Assembly (NCBI RefSeq): GCF_026212465.1
Contig: NC_080060.1
Coordinates: 19,258,726 to 19,322,725 of the forward strand
DNA: 64,000 bases
DNA from: Amaranthus tricolor
Lineage: Eukaryota > Streptophyta > Magnoliopsida > Caryophyllales > Amaranthaceae
Direction of reading: 5' to 3'
Part shown: positions 15,440 to 29,093 of the stretch, piece by piece
Position numbering within the stretch: the first letter of the stretch is position 1
Layout of the letters: each line of letters begins with the position of its first letter
Notes under the pieces: generated by a model
Told to the model about the DNA's origin: nothing
What the model saw: the letters and a program-made list of their open reading frames with translations, nothing else
Databases searched by the model: none
Program-made: the position numbers and the translations under genes

Positions 15440-16083
15440 TAACGGATATTTCATAATATACCACTGAGTTTCTTCAAAATTCACCATATACCACACAAAA
15501 TGTTCTAATTCACCATATATAATTGAGTTTTCATCCGTTAGCACAAAATACCATCAATGACCACTGCCGTTAGTGTGCCGTTTGTGGTAAATTACCAGTA
15601 TGCCCTTACGCATTCAACTGGCGCCATTGTTAGGCTTGACTTCCCCAAACACAACGTATTTCTTCAAAAAATTGATCCTCCATCTTTCTTCTTCTCCATT
15701 CAAGAAACTTTGTATTCGTCTACATTGATCTAGAACCCTTAAAATCCATCAAAAATCCTTAAAATCCTTAAAATCGATTTGTGTAAAGTGAATTGCAAGT
15801 TTGTGAAGTGATTTAGAACCCAAATACAGGTGGTCGTGACTGAATTTCGCACAAAGTTTGCTAATTCGGTGGATTATGCATACGCAAGGTACCTATCCTT
15901 ATCCATTTGCATTTCGAGTTCTGATTTTGTACTTTTTTTTTGCAAAATTGAGTTAGGGTTAGGGTTAAGTGTGATAAGTTGCATGCGAATTTGAATTATG
16001 CTAAAGTGATGTGTTTTTGTTTTGTATGCAATTTATAATTTGGATTGTGATGTAATTTGTTGTTGGTGAATGTTGTTGTTAGG
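15440..16083 (+). mobile_element. 5' terminal and leader region of a Mutator-like element
   Basis: The stretch at 15440-15600 repeats the phrase ATACCA...TTCACCATA and ends in GCCGTTAGTGTGCCG, in the style of long Mutator-like terminal repeats. A leader follows up to the ATG at 16084, with a GGTACCTATCC splice-like site near 15889. I cannot show the inverted partner or a 9-bp duplication, since the other end is missing past the assembly gap. The borders are inferred from the downstream gene. Confidence 0.4.
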
Positions 16084-16400
16084 ATGAGTACAATGTGGTT
16101 GTTAGTTCGTGCTCCAGGGGGTACTTTTGATGTGAGGGTGGATGACACTGATAAGACCAATTTGATGGAGTTAATTGAGTATATGTTTGAGGATTCAGTG
16201 AAACAGAATGTATATCTCCCTAAATACTTCACCCTGTTTGTCACTAAACCTAGAACAAATCGTAAGTTAGAGTTAGTTGATGATGGGGCAATGTTAAAAA
16301 TGTTGGAGTGGAATGAAGGGAATAGTGAAATGGAAGTGTTTATAGAAGAGACAGAAACAACATCCCTTGTGTTTCAGTCTGCAGAAGCTAGTTGGGCAAA
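16084..16400 (+). CDS. Mutator-like transposase, N-terminal PB1-like domain, truncated by gap
   Basis: The ATG at 16084 opens about 106 codons that run into the N gap. MWLLVRAPGGTFDVRVDD and the following KTNLMELIEYMF resemble the PB1-like N-terminal domain common in plant MuDR-type transposases. The chain continues KYFTLFVTKPRTNRKLELVDD, then MLEWNEGNSEMEVFIEE. The zinc finger, MULE transposase core and SWIM finger expected downstream would lie in the gap. An in-frame ATG 27 bases upstream (16057) is also possible. The frame is intact as far as it goes. Confidence 0.68.
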
Positions 16401-16500
16401 NNNNNNNNNNNNNNNNNNNNNNNNNNNNNNNNNNNNNNNNNNNNNNNNNNNNNNNNNNNNNNNNNNNNNNNNNNNNNNNNNNNNNNNNNNNNNNNNNNNN
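16401..16500. other. Assembly gap (100 N)
   Basis: Exactly 100 N, a conventional placeholder for a gap of unknown size. A (TA)n array begins on the first base after it, so the break most likely reflects an unresolved dinucleotide tract. The X-containing frames across it are not real proteins. Confidence 0.99.
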
Positions 16501-18479
<1,979 letters not shown>

Positions 18480-18825
18480 CTCCCACCGAACCAATTTAGT
18501 TGTCCTATTTCCTTATTTGGCAAAGTCTTTTTAGTTGTCCCATTTCTATTTTTGTCAATCTTTTTTTACCTAAATATCCTTAGTTCACACAAGTAATTAC
18601 GAATATACCTCCATATACCTTACTTACCCAACTACCCTTCACTACTTATCCTTTACTACTAACCCTTTTTAATGGACCCCACACTATCCTTATACCTCCA
18701 TATACCTTACTTACCCAACTACCCTTCACTACTTACCCTTTACTACTTACTCTTTTTAATAGACCCCACACCTTCCTTAATAACCGTGCCCAAGCAAATG
18801 GACTTCTAAATTAGTTGGAAGGGAG
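18480..18825. mobile_element. Stowaway-type MITE (346 bp) with TA target duplication
   Basis: TA lies on both sides (18478-18479 and 18826-18827). The ends read CTCCCACCGAACCAATTTAG and, in reverse complement, CTCCCTTCCAACTAATTTAG. The interior (CTTACTTACCCAACTACCC, GGACCCCACAC) matches the MITE at 35746-36019. It also contains an internal duplication of about 75 bp (near 18610-18680 and 18695-18765) that the other copy lacks. Non-coding; mobilised in trans by mariner-type transposase in this family. Confidence 0.82.
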
Positions 18826-18876
18826 TACTAAAGCTTGGAGTAGAAATGGGATAGTAGTAGATCTGGATCTCTCTAA

Positions 18877-19167
18877 ACCTTAAAGAAGAAGCAGGATAAA
18901 TCAGATGGTGATGATGATAAGAATAATGATGGCGCATCAGAAACTACTGGTCTGCCATGTCTATGTTGTACGGCTCTGGGCTCGCTATTTAAGGATGGTC
19001 CATACCTTAATTTAGAGGGTAGACCCTACAAAAATGAGGGAGCAGGACCACATTACAAAATCATATCTTCTACACCTAGTAATCTAGTATGCAGATTTCA
19101 GAAGCAAAACTCCCAGTTTTGTACTGTCCTGGATTCCAGATCAGAGATAGATCATACACATATATGA
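18877..19167 (+). other. Unrecognised open frame, possible gene fragment
   Basis: There are 96 open codons without an ATG, starting right after a stop at 18874 and ending at TGA 19165-19167. The composition is unusually balanced for this AT-rich region: an Asp/Lys-rich start (KKKQDKSDGDDDKNNDG), then GLPCLCCTALGSLFKDGP, NLEGRPYKNEGAGPHYK and CRFQKQNSQFC. Another frame overlaps from 19089 (MQISEAKLPVLYCPGF to 19322), so a shifted or spliced continuation is possible. I do not recognise a family. It lies 50 bp right of a MITE. It may be an exon or captured gene piece, or chance. Confidence 0.28.
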
Positions 19168-19261
19168 TCAAAGTTTTTTCTCAGTTAAAAGAAATTATCG
19201 ATTACTCACTTAAACAATTTTTTTCTCATTTTGATTTCTATCCTATAATTCCAAATAACAA

Positions 19262-19855
19262 ATACTTCCTCCGTTCCAATTTACTTGTGACGTTTATTTT
19301 TTTACGCAGTCTAATGTACTAATTCAATTATTAATATTTCTAATTATTTATAATAAAAAATTATAAAAATACTTACATATCATACACTTACAATTACCCC
19401 CAACTACAAAGACAAACAAAGTGTAAATGTAAAAGTATTTATTTCATGGAAAAGATAGAGAAATAGGTTGATGAGATAAAATGTAAATTAAATTTCTATG
19501 TTTTTTTCTCCAATTCACTAATATTGTCTTATTTGCTTTATGCATTTTATTCAATGGACTTATTCAATCCTTAAAATATTTTAAGTTGTGCATAATTAAA
19601 AATTATGAAAATTTAATATAAATAATCCTTGCATTGAAACGAATCAAACAAGATCCACTTAATTATGTTTTAATTTATATATTAATAATATAATACAAAT
19701 TAAGAGTAAGAGAAGAATAGTGTAAAAAAACAAATAAAATATTAGTAGTGAATTAAAAATAGTGTAAGTTATAATAAAAAAAAAGGAGAAAAACTCTATT
19801 TATTGTACGGGTTAGAAAAAATAAATTAATTCCATGGAATGATGAAGAGAGTACT
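19262..19855. mobile_element. Degraded Stowaway-like relic
   Basis: The left end reads TACTTCCTCCGTTCCAATTT and the right end is near ATGAAGAGAGTAC. The right part (AAACGAATCAAACAAGAT, TAATACAAATTAAGAG) resembles the 3' parts of the relics at 21370-22421 and 35051-35283. The terminal repeats are weak. Confidence 0.35.
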
Positions 19856-20199
19856 ATACTACTACTATATGATACCCCACTTTTTAAGGAAGCAGGATCA
19901 GAATTTTACCTGGAGGGAATATAATTACTCATGGAAAACAATAGAGATAAATCAATACGAGTACTTTTAAATAGAACAGGTAGGCATTTGGGTAAATGAG
20001 GCTTGTGTCGAACTTAAACAACATCGCAATCCCATTTCAATTTATGGTCTATGTGTGTCTAGATTAGAGACATTAATATAAGGATAAAATATTTGTTGAT
20101 AATTCACAGATCGAAATATTGATGTCCGATTTAAAAATGCAGAAATTACTCAATAGAGAGGGAAAAATAAAGAAACATAAAAGGACGGTGCATTAATTA

Positions 20200-21030
20200 A
20201 AAGTTGTCTAATTAGTACATTTTTAGTACATAGGTCACTTAAGTGGTAAAGTAAAGAGCTTGTTTGTTTTGAAGTGGAACGCATGTTAGTTTCTAAGAAA
20301 GACAACTGCGTTTAGGCATTAAATGCACTGTTAAGAGACCAATTAACAATTGCCACGTCAACATTTGTAGCAGACAATACAAGGCGATATTTTTGGGATT
20401 GCAAATGACATCCACCGAGGATAATTGAGTCATTCTATGACGGCCTAATAATAGACTATAAATACCCTAAGTTATACCATCAATAAGGTAACTGAATGAC
20501 AACAAAAATACAATTTACTTGAAGACAAAAATTAATCAAACAATTTATTACTTATGCATTGATTAGGAACTAAAAAAAATGGATTAATCTTCAAAGGAAT
20601 TATTGAAACATCGATGAACATATATTTAATAAGTAAGACAAGTTCTTATTAATTATTTTTATACATTAAAGACTCATGCTATAAAATACTTTAATAATAT
20701 CCACAAGTAAAAAGTCACTGTAAACTTGGAGCGGAATTATTAGGCAAATCATTTCATCTTAACACTGACCTGGGCGTCGGAGTAGGTCCTAGGTAAATCA
20801 TTCCGGGTCATCCTAACACTTGTTGATTGTACATGTTAGCTTCACATTTTGAAGAGTAGTCTTAGTGCAAGATTGACTGGATAGCAAGAACAAACCCCAT
20901 AATCCGAGATTAACCCTTGCTTAAGGACTCAACTTTGCACTAATTCTGACTTAATCATTAATTAATTTTATCTTACAAGAACATGTTCATTTTGGTTAAT
21001 TTTTTGTGTTAGGTCCAGCCGTTATCAGTT
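20200..21030 (+). mobile_element. Probable degraded LTR of a Tat-like gypsy element
   Basis: A TATA box (20457-20464) is preceded by CTATGACGGCC. About 310 bp downstream is CTGACCTGGGCGTCGGAG followed by AATCATTCCGGGTC, a phrase like the CTGACTTGAGCGTCGGAG I know from R-U5 regions of Tat-type plant LTRs. I could not find TG...CA borders or target duplications. Non-coding. Confidence 0.4.
20457..20464 (+). promoter_or_regulatory. TATA box in the degraded LTR
   Basis: TATAAATA in the context GACTATAAATACCC, upstream of a plausible start region. Its activity is not shown by the sequence. Confidence 0.4.
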
Positions 21031-21369
21031 ACTCAAATAATCAATAATTAATCACCAAACACTATCTACATATGCATGGACTTTAAGTGAAATGTGTCCT
21101 CAAAAGTCTCATGTTTTATCTTAAAAATAAGAGCGTGTAAAATCAGGTGTACTTCACACATAAAGCTCGTTACTTGCTACAAATTTGGGGGGAAGAGTAA
21201 GTTTCTTATAAGATTAATGGATACTTGCACAAAAAGTAAAAACGTACAATAAGCATTGTTATGGTAATTGAATTGGACGCATTAGGATGGCTAAACATTT
21301 AGTTTAGTTTGATATGGTATATGGTTTTGTATGAGCTAACAGTACAAAACCATTTTTAGTTAATTCATA

Positions 21370-22421
21370 CTCCCTATGTTCCTGAATAATATTTTTAGGG
21401 AAATTTCACATGGTAACTCTAAGGTATTGAGTTTTATACGTGGTAACTAAAGTTTTTTTAAATTCTACGCGGTAATCATGAGGTTTACCTAATGAAAGCT
21501 TTGTGAACTTTTTACCCAAAAAAACTTTGGAAACCGTCTATTCGTAAGGGTTTCCGTGTTTCTGAGATTCAAACATCGAAAATCATCCCAAATATCACAT
21601 TTCCCCTAATTTTCTAAACCAAATTTCCCAATTTCTCAAATTCCCAACCCCTAATTTTCCAATTTCTTAAAGTTTGACAATAAATTTCTAGCATTCATTT
21701 GTCGGTGGATGAATTTCAAAAGTTTGTTCGTCAATTTCGTTTGGTTTACCCTAGAAATTTGTTTGATTTGTCAAGCAATAAAGGTGAGTAACTTTAATTG
21801 GAAAATTTGTTGTCAAACTTTGAGAAATTGGAAATTAGGATTTGGAAAGATTGAGGAATTGAGGGATTAGGGTTAGGAATAGGGAAAATGTGATCTTTGG
21901 AATGATTTTCGATATCTGAATCTCAGAATTATGGTAACCCTTACTAATAGACGGCTTTCAAACCTTTTTTTGGATAAAAAGGTCATGGAGGTTTAATTGG
22001 GTAAACCTCAAGGTAACTGCGTGGATTTTAAAAAAAAAATTTGTTACCACGTGCAAAATCCAATACCTCAGGATTACCACGTGAAATTTTCTATATTTTT
22101 CTATGTCATTCTGTATAGTTTATATGTTTTTTTGTAAAAAAAAATTTCTATTTTTATTATCCCATTATTTTAATTGTATGTAACCCGTATTCTACATATG
22201 TTGGACAAAATTATTCTTATTTAATCCTAACTATCTCTAATAGTTGAATAAAAAATTGTAATAAGTTGATATTACTAAAATTTATATTAAGACGAATTAA
22301 ATAAGATTTTACTTGACTATATTCTAACTTATAGATTAAGAATATATAAAACACAAATTAAGGGTGATCGATGAATAATGTTTGAAAAGCAAATGAGACA
22401 ATAATAGTGAATAAGAGGGAA
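21370..22421. mobile_element. Stowaway-like relic split by a foldback insertion
   Basis: The left end is TA + CTCCCTATGTTCCTGAATAA at 21368. The right part (22250-22421) contains GATTAAGAATATATAAAAC and GATCGATGAATAATG, and ends AATAAGAGGGAATA. It resembles the relic at 35051-35283. The inserted segment at 21398-22092 separates the two halves. Confidence 0.5.
21398..22092. mobile_element. Mutator-type foldback element with arms of about 300 bp
   Basis: The left arm (21398 to about 21695) and right arm (about 21800-22092) are inverted copies. GAAATTTCACATGGTAAC pairs with GTTACCACG...GTGAAATTTTC, and the similarity holds through CCGTCTATT(C/A)GTAAGGGTT, GAAAATCAT(C/T)CCAAA and AAAGTTTGACAA(T/C)AAATTT. 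The flanks ATATTTTTA (21389-21397) and ATATTTTTC (22093-22101) agree at 8 of 9 bases, the length of a Mutator target duplication. The loop is about 100 bp. Non-coding, so non-autonomous. Confidence 0.75.
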
Positions 22422-22423
22422 TA

Positions 22424-23249
22424 ATACCTTGTGGTTCTTACATATTTTTCACTTAGATTTAAAACTAATATAAATATATAATCCGTAAAGAATTATATTT
22501 ATCTTAATCAATTTTCATTTAATTTTATTCATGTGGTTTATACATGTTCCTCACTTTTAAAATATCATGTCAAATTAAACATCTAATTTGCATCTACCTA
22601 GATTAAAATATCATGTCAAATTAGACATCTTACATATAATAATTTTATTGAATCATAGTTAGGATTTTGTTACAAAAATTTCAAAACTGTCTTCTAAAAA
22701 GATATCACTTTTTCTTGTCAAAACAAATATGAAAAATTGCTCGATTATATCTTTGGTGACCACAAGATAAGTCTGAGATTCCAACAATCATACAAGGTTT
22801 TAACCCATTTATTATTTCGTCATCAACTGTTCAACTCCACATCAGACTACTATGACTTAATATAAAGGGTGGTTAAATTTTGTATTTTAGGGGAATGTGA
22901 ACATACTTGTCTTTAAGCATTTGATGTTTGGACTCTCTCATAATACTATGATTCTATTACCGTTATGTGTTTAGTAGACACGTTTAAAACATATGCCACA
23001 ATTTAATAATTATTTGTTTTAATAATCAAATTTAACTTGAGCCGACTTGAAAATAAATTTAAAATTATGTAAAAATAAATATGGACACAAAACTAGATTT
23101 TGAATTGTAGCTTCATAATATGTGATGTACTCTATCAATGCAACAAAGGTCCTCTTTATACATGGTTGACACTAACTATTTGACTTGAATTAAGGGCTAA
23201 ATAACGTTTGAACTCATGACCTTTTGTCCCTTTAACTTCAATCTTTTCA
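22424..23249. other. AT-rich non-coding stretch
   Basis: No gene is seen. A short direct repeat (AAAATATCATGTCAAATTA...ACATCT) occurs at 22559-22588 and 22608-22632. Confidence 0.5.
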
Positions 23250-23254
23250 TAACA

Positions 23255-25885
23255 TGTAACAGGTTCAAATTTCTTAATCTTAATCTTCTGATTAATTATT
23301 CCGAAATTTCTTTTCGAATTCCTAATCCTTTGGTTATCTAATTCAAATCACCTTTAATTCCAAAACCTTATTCCGATTTTTGTAATTTCTTCCAAATATT
23401 AAACTTAAAAATATATATAAATATATATGTATATATATATTCTTAAATTTCTTTATAAGCACTAAAATATCATTTTATTATTTTATACTACGAAAAGTAA
23501 AATTTTAATATTATATTTATGGTTTTATTAAAACGTTACATTTCAATTTCGTTTCCTTAAACTAATTTTAATACTTATCATTTTAACCTTACAACTTTGA
23601 TTTAATTATTTTATACCTAAAAATTAACTATATTTTTCTTATTAACTTTAAATATAGTTTTAACAAAAATTTTCTAAGTAAACTATCGTATTTTCATAAT
23701 CAAACCTTAATCATACTTTCCCATTAATCTAAAACATTTCACTAGTATAAACTAGAACAAAAATTTGATGAACAAAAATCCTTTTTACATCAATCCATAA
23801 TGTTCATCACTTACACAAGCTATCACCATTTCCTTACACAAGTTAACTTTCTTCTACATTCCAAACTCTTACACATCCACTTACACACTCCAACTCTTAC
23901 ACATTCACTTACACACTCTAAATCACTTACACAAGTTAACCTTCTTTTTCATACAATCTTATGAACTAAAAAGTTGCCCAAAACCCATTATAGATACCCC
24001 TTTTTAGCCATGATATCACTTGCACCCCCATCATCAAATCTTTCTACCATTCTTTCTTATATCTTCACTTCATTAACATCTTACTAACTTTATACCCTTT
24101 TTATTTGTTGAAGAATCAAATGAAGATGGAGCTTGATCTTATCACTTCTTAAGCCAATAATCATCAACTTTTAAAAAGTCAAGTATTATCTTTTGGAGCT
24201 TGGATATCATTTTCTTTTGGGTAATTGAAGATCTACTTCTCTGAAGCTTGGAACCTTGAAGACTTTCTCTATTGGAGCTTATTTCTTTAAGTTCTTATTT
24301 TCTTATTATTATTCTCTTACTTGGTTTAGCACCACCTTTGGAGGAAAATGGTACACATTTTCTTAACTCTCTCGTTATGTGATATTTATTTATGGTTACT
24401 CGATAATATAAAAGCATGATCAACATGATTTTATTTAGTCATTTAAACTTTACATGGTAATATTAAAGTCATATCCAGTTTAGTAATATTTTCGTCAAAA
24501 TAATAATACTTTTGGGACACTCGAAAAAAAAAGTCATATATATGGAAATTTTTGATTAATATGATAATATAAATATATATGAATTTTACTAGTTAAATAA
24601 ACTTATGTGTTTAAAATGATTCCATATCATCTTGGTGTTTTGATAAATTTTTAATCGGTTTATTGGTAAAATAGTCAAACAAATTTGTTAAAATGCTTAG
24701 CGTTGTTTTTCTCGAAAACTCATTTCATTTAGATTTTGAACCTTTAATAACTTGTCGGATTATGTTTTTTTATAGTTATGATAGATCCGTTTTACTATTT
24801 TACTGATTATTTGATAAAATACGTTATTAATATTACTCTTGACTTTTATGATTATTTATGATATAATAATGACTTAGTTTAGCCTCAGGAATCTTGGTAT
24901 AGCTACGAAAATTTGTTATTTAATTAATATTAATTTATCAGATACTAGTAGTTTGTTTCTATTGAAAAGGTAGAATTGTCAAATTTTTGACTAGTGCCAG
25001 TTTGACTTATAAGAATGTAAACTATTTCGGTTTAGAGTCTTGTTTGATATTGCATGATATTGATTGTATGACTCTGATAGTAAGGTAACGTCGAACCATA
25101 GACCGGCATGTAAAATCCCGGCGTCCGTGTTAGCCGGCACGTAAAATGCGGTGTCAAACAGGGGGTCCGAGAAAAACCCATCCTGTGGAGTCTCGAGCAT
25201 AACAGTATTGAGAGGAGTGACGACTCCCACCACAGTTAGGGTTTAGGATTACGATTCTCACCTAACTAGACCCTTACATATATCAGTTGTCATTATTGTT
25301 GTGATCTTGTGATGTGCTATGATGGTAAAGTTATGAGGCTTAGTTGAATTAGATTAAATAAGAATTAAGGTTACCAAGTATTTAGTAGCAGTAATGAACT
25401 TCTGCAAGTATTGAGAATGTAACTTAATGGCTTAGTAAAGGTCAATAATGAGTAATAACCTTCTATATTATGTTTGATGATTATTTTGTAAGCATGATTT
25501 AACTATAGCATCATAAGCTTGTTGAGAAAATTGTACTCGGCTTTATCGCTGACCGATTTAATCGGCATCCGTATTATGGATGACAGTATTTTGCAGGAAA
25601 ATTTAGCTTAGGTTTCGATCCAGGCCGCAACTTTAATTATTCTATCGAGGACTTAGCTTCAATGATTTTACTTGATGAATATATTGTACTTATGTTTTTT
25701 TATCGTATTTAAGTAAACCTTATTTTATATTTTCTCAGTTGTAAGACATTTTTTTTACTTATGTTTTGAACGATTTTAGTTTAAATGGTTTTTAGCAGTT
25801 CGGCGTTTTACACTTCCACATTATTTATCTTAAGTATAATTAATAGTGTTAATTATGTATCGTCGAGAGTGTCGCTCCTGCTACA
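23255..25885 (+). mobile_element. Solo LTR (2.63 kb) with perfect 5-bp target duplication
   Basis: It starts TGTAACAG and ends CTGCTACA (7 of 8 bases inverted). TAACA lies directly before (23250-23254) and after (25886-25890). No primer-binding site, polypurine tract or coding region is present, so it fits recombination between the two LTRs of one gypsy element. Inside, near 25090-25200, GC-rich near-repeats (GACCGGCATGTAAAATCCC and GCCGGCACGTAAAATGCG) resemble the layout of the Tekay-type LTRs to the left. TTTTGCAGGAAAATTTAGC near 25590 looks like a splice acceptor. No protein is credible. Confidence 0.85.
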
Positions 25886-25890
25886 TAACA

Positions 25891-26351
25891 TGTGAAGAAA
25901 AACCAATTTAATCAAATGCTTGAATTAAAGATTCTAGTTTAACCTTTTTGATTTTACAATATCAATAAAAAAAATCATCAATTTAATTTTTGCAATTTCG
26001 CTAAATTAAAAAAATGAAAAAGTATATAGTCTAATGCAATTAAGATATGTCATTTTCCTTATTAGTGTATAGATAAACGCTATAATATGGAAACTTATCA
26101 TCATCATCATATCTAGTGTATCCTACGCATAGAAAACTATGATCAGGGTCTGAGGAATGAAGGAAAAAGTCTTTCGGGCCCAAAAATATGCTTAAAAGAT
26201 AAGTTCTTACACGAAAATGACTGAATGAAGTCAGAAACGCAAGCCCACAGCTAACCACACACGCTTGACCCTTAAACATATAATTAGAAATATTGATAGA
26301 ACATATAGCTAAAAAACTAGGTAAAAAAAAAAACGAACAAAGAACACCAAT
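25891..26351. other. Non-coding spacer between solo LTR and LINE remnant
   Basis: There is one 79-codon minus frame (26040-26279) with no recognisable motif, which I do not support as a gene. Otherwise AT-rich. Confidence 0.4.
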
Positions 26352-26418
26352 AGGTCCCTAGAGAGGTTTAAGTCATGCAAGTCATTTTTTATTTATTCTT
26401 CTCACGTTTTCCTAGGTC
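26352..26418 (-). mobile_element. RTE-type LINE, 3' piece left of CACTA-1
   Basis: Read on the minus strand it matches the LINE at 54530-54595: GACTTGCATGACTTAAACC and CTCTCTAGGGACCT against GACTTACATGAGTTAAACC and CTCTCTAAGGGCCT. It continues exactly where the piece at 33613-34280 stops, with the 3-bp GTC shared, so the two pieces were one element before CACTA-1 inserted. Confidence 0.75.
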
Positions 26419-26435
26419 CACCACAAAAAACTATC

Positions 26436-27259
<824 letters not shown>

Positions 27260-27398
27260 TATATATATTTTGTATTAGTTATAATATTAAAATAAAAATA
27301 TATACACATAAAACAAATAAATTAAAATAAAAGAGCTGGAAATATTATATATAAAACTAAAGTTTATTTACAAAGTCACAAAAATTACATATATTTAA

Positions 27399-27638
27399 TC
27401 ATTCATTTGGAGGAGGTGGAGGAGGGGGTTGATACAAATTGAAATGCGATTCAATGAATTTTAAAAAGAGTTCTCGTTCTCTTGTTATTTGTTTAGTCAG
27501 CCTTTGATGAGTCTCATAGGCAGTCTGAGCATTTCCTCTTTGTATCGCTTCCCATAATTGATTATTGAACTCCATTTGCCAGACTTCTAAATCCGCAAAC
27601 CTTTGTTGTATAATGGCATCATAATCAGGTTGTGCAGG
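27399..27638 (-). CDS. C-terminal exon of a second (TnpA-like) CACTA-1 protein
   Basis: An 80-codon minus-strand frame runs from an AG acceptor (27639-27640, after a pyrimidine stretch) to TGA at 27399-27401. The residues include DYDAIIQQRFADLEVWQ, QLTKQITRERELF and a Pro run before PNE at the C-terminus. A coiled-coil-like helix with many Gln, Arg and Glu is apparent. It sits 3' of TNP2 on the same strand, the place of the tnpA-like gene in CACTA-2. Upstream exons were not found except a possible non-coding leader at about 28214-28440, ending in an AAAAGGTTAGTG donor. The link is inferred. Confidence 0.5.
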   Translation of the reverse strand, partial: PAQPDYDAIIQQRFADLEVWQMEFNNQLWEAIQRGNAQTAYETHQRLTKQITRERELFLKFIESHFNLYQPPPPPPPNE

Positions 27639-28439
27639 CTGAGAAGATTACTAGTATACTATTAAAGTAATTCGAAAATTACATTTAAAAAAAAAACTGT
27701 TTTTAATAACATTGGACATGCTCAAAAATTTGAAAAAAAAAAAAAAAAATTTCGAAACTACATAATAACATCATATTAAAAATAAATTACTCTATAATTC
27801 CAAAGTTACATTTTAAATAATAGAAATCTAGAAAAATATAACATAAAACATGCTCAAAGTATACCATAATTCATAATTCGAAAATATAAATTACTCCGAA
27901 ATTCGAAAAATTTATAAAAATAACATTAAACATGCTCAAGTTATACCATAATTCAAAAATGTTAAAAACATATAAAAAATGACGAAACAAAATAATAACA
28001 TTATACATGCTCAAAATATACCATAATCTGAAATTTAAAAAAAAAACATACATAATTCAACATAAACATCATGAAATAACAAGAAAAAACATGTTGAAGA
28101 TGACAATGTACTCCATAGCTCGAAATCAAACAAAAAAAAAACCATTCAAACATAATTTATCATCATAATCATCAAGAACATTTAAAAAATTAAAAAAAAA
28201 TAAATAATAAACACTAACCTTTTAATAAGAAGATGAGATTTTTAGAGTTGAAGATGAGTAGTTTCCACAAAATGATGAGAATGAATTAAGAGAGAAAAGA
28301 AAATTAATAGAGAATGAGATTAATGGAGGAAAAGAAAATTTAAAGGTGAAGTATAAGGAATTGAAAATGAAGAAGTATGGAAAATGAAGAAGTATGGAAA
28401 ATGAGGATGGGGTCGTAGGAAATGAGGAATTAGGGCGAT

Positions 28440-28640
28440 TCATCAGAAGTTGGCGACCACCAATGACAAGACTAAACAGGTTTACTTTTCAGTATGACGA
28501 CGAGCAATGTGGTCGCTGGTTGGTCGCTGACTGCAATGACAAGACCAGGCAATTTGACTTTTCAGCCTGGGAACCAGCTTGTTGGTCGCTAGTTCGTCGC
28601 CCCGCCTCGGTAATGAAAACTTTGCGTGCTGCAGTGGGGA
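28440..28640 (-). promoter_or_regulatory. Internal cluster of CACTA-1 terminal-type motifs, putative second-gene promoter
   Basis: GGCGACC, GGTCGCT (several) and GTCGCC motifs like those at the element ends recur here in the interior. They are arranged in two near-copies of about 80 bp sharing CAATGACAAGAC and TTTACTTTTCAG / TTTGACTTTTCAG. On the minus strand, a pyrimidine-rich leader-like segment and a splice-donor-like AAAAGGTTAGTG (near 28214) follow. This fits a promoter region of the second gene carrying TnpA-type sites. A buried end of another CACTA element is the main alternative. Confidence 0.4.
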
Positions 28641-28659
28641 AAAAATCGGCTGGTGCAGT

Positions 28660-28919
<260 letters not shown>

Positions 28920-29093
28920 CACTGTTTTTTAATTATTATTAGTATTGTTATTATAATTATTGTTGATATAGATTTATTATTTTGTTGTTGTTGTTATTAT
29001 TTTATTACAACAAAATATTAATAATTCGGAGGATTATAATAAAATTGTATTAAATATTACAAAATATTAAATAATTACATATACATAATTAAA

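Noticed and set aside
15951..15968. TTAGGGTTAGGGTT-like motif
   Set aside because: Only two units. Plant telomeres use TTTAGGG, so this is a chance run in an AT-rich leader.
26040..26279. 79-codon minus frame with FPYYSVYLYTNKEN
   Set aside because: No known motif, no support from neighbours, and its length is within chance for a 64 kb window.
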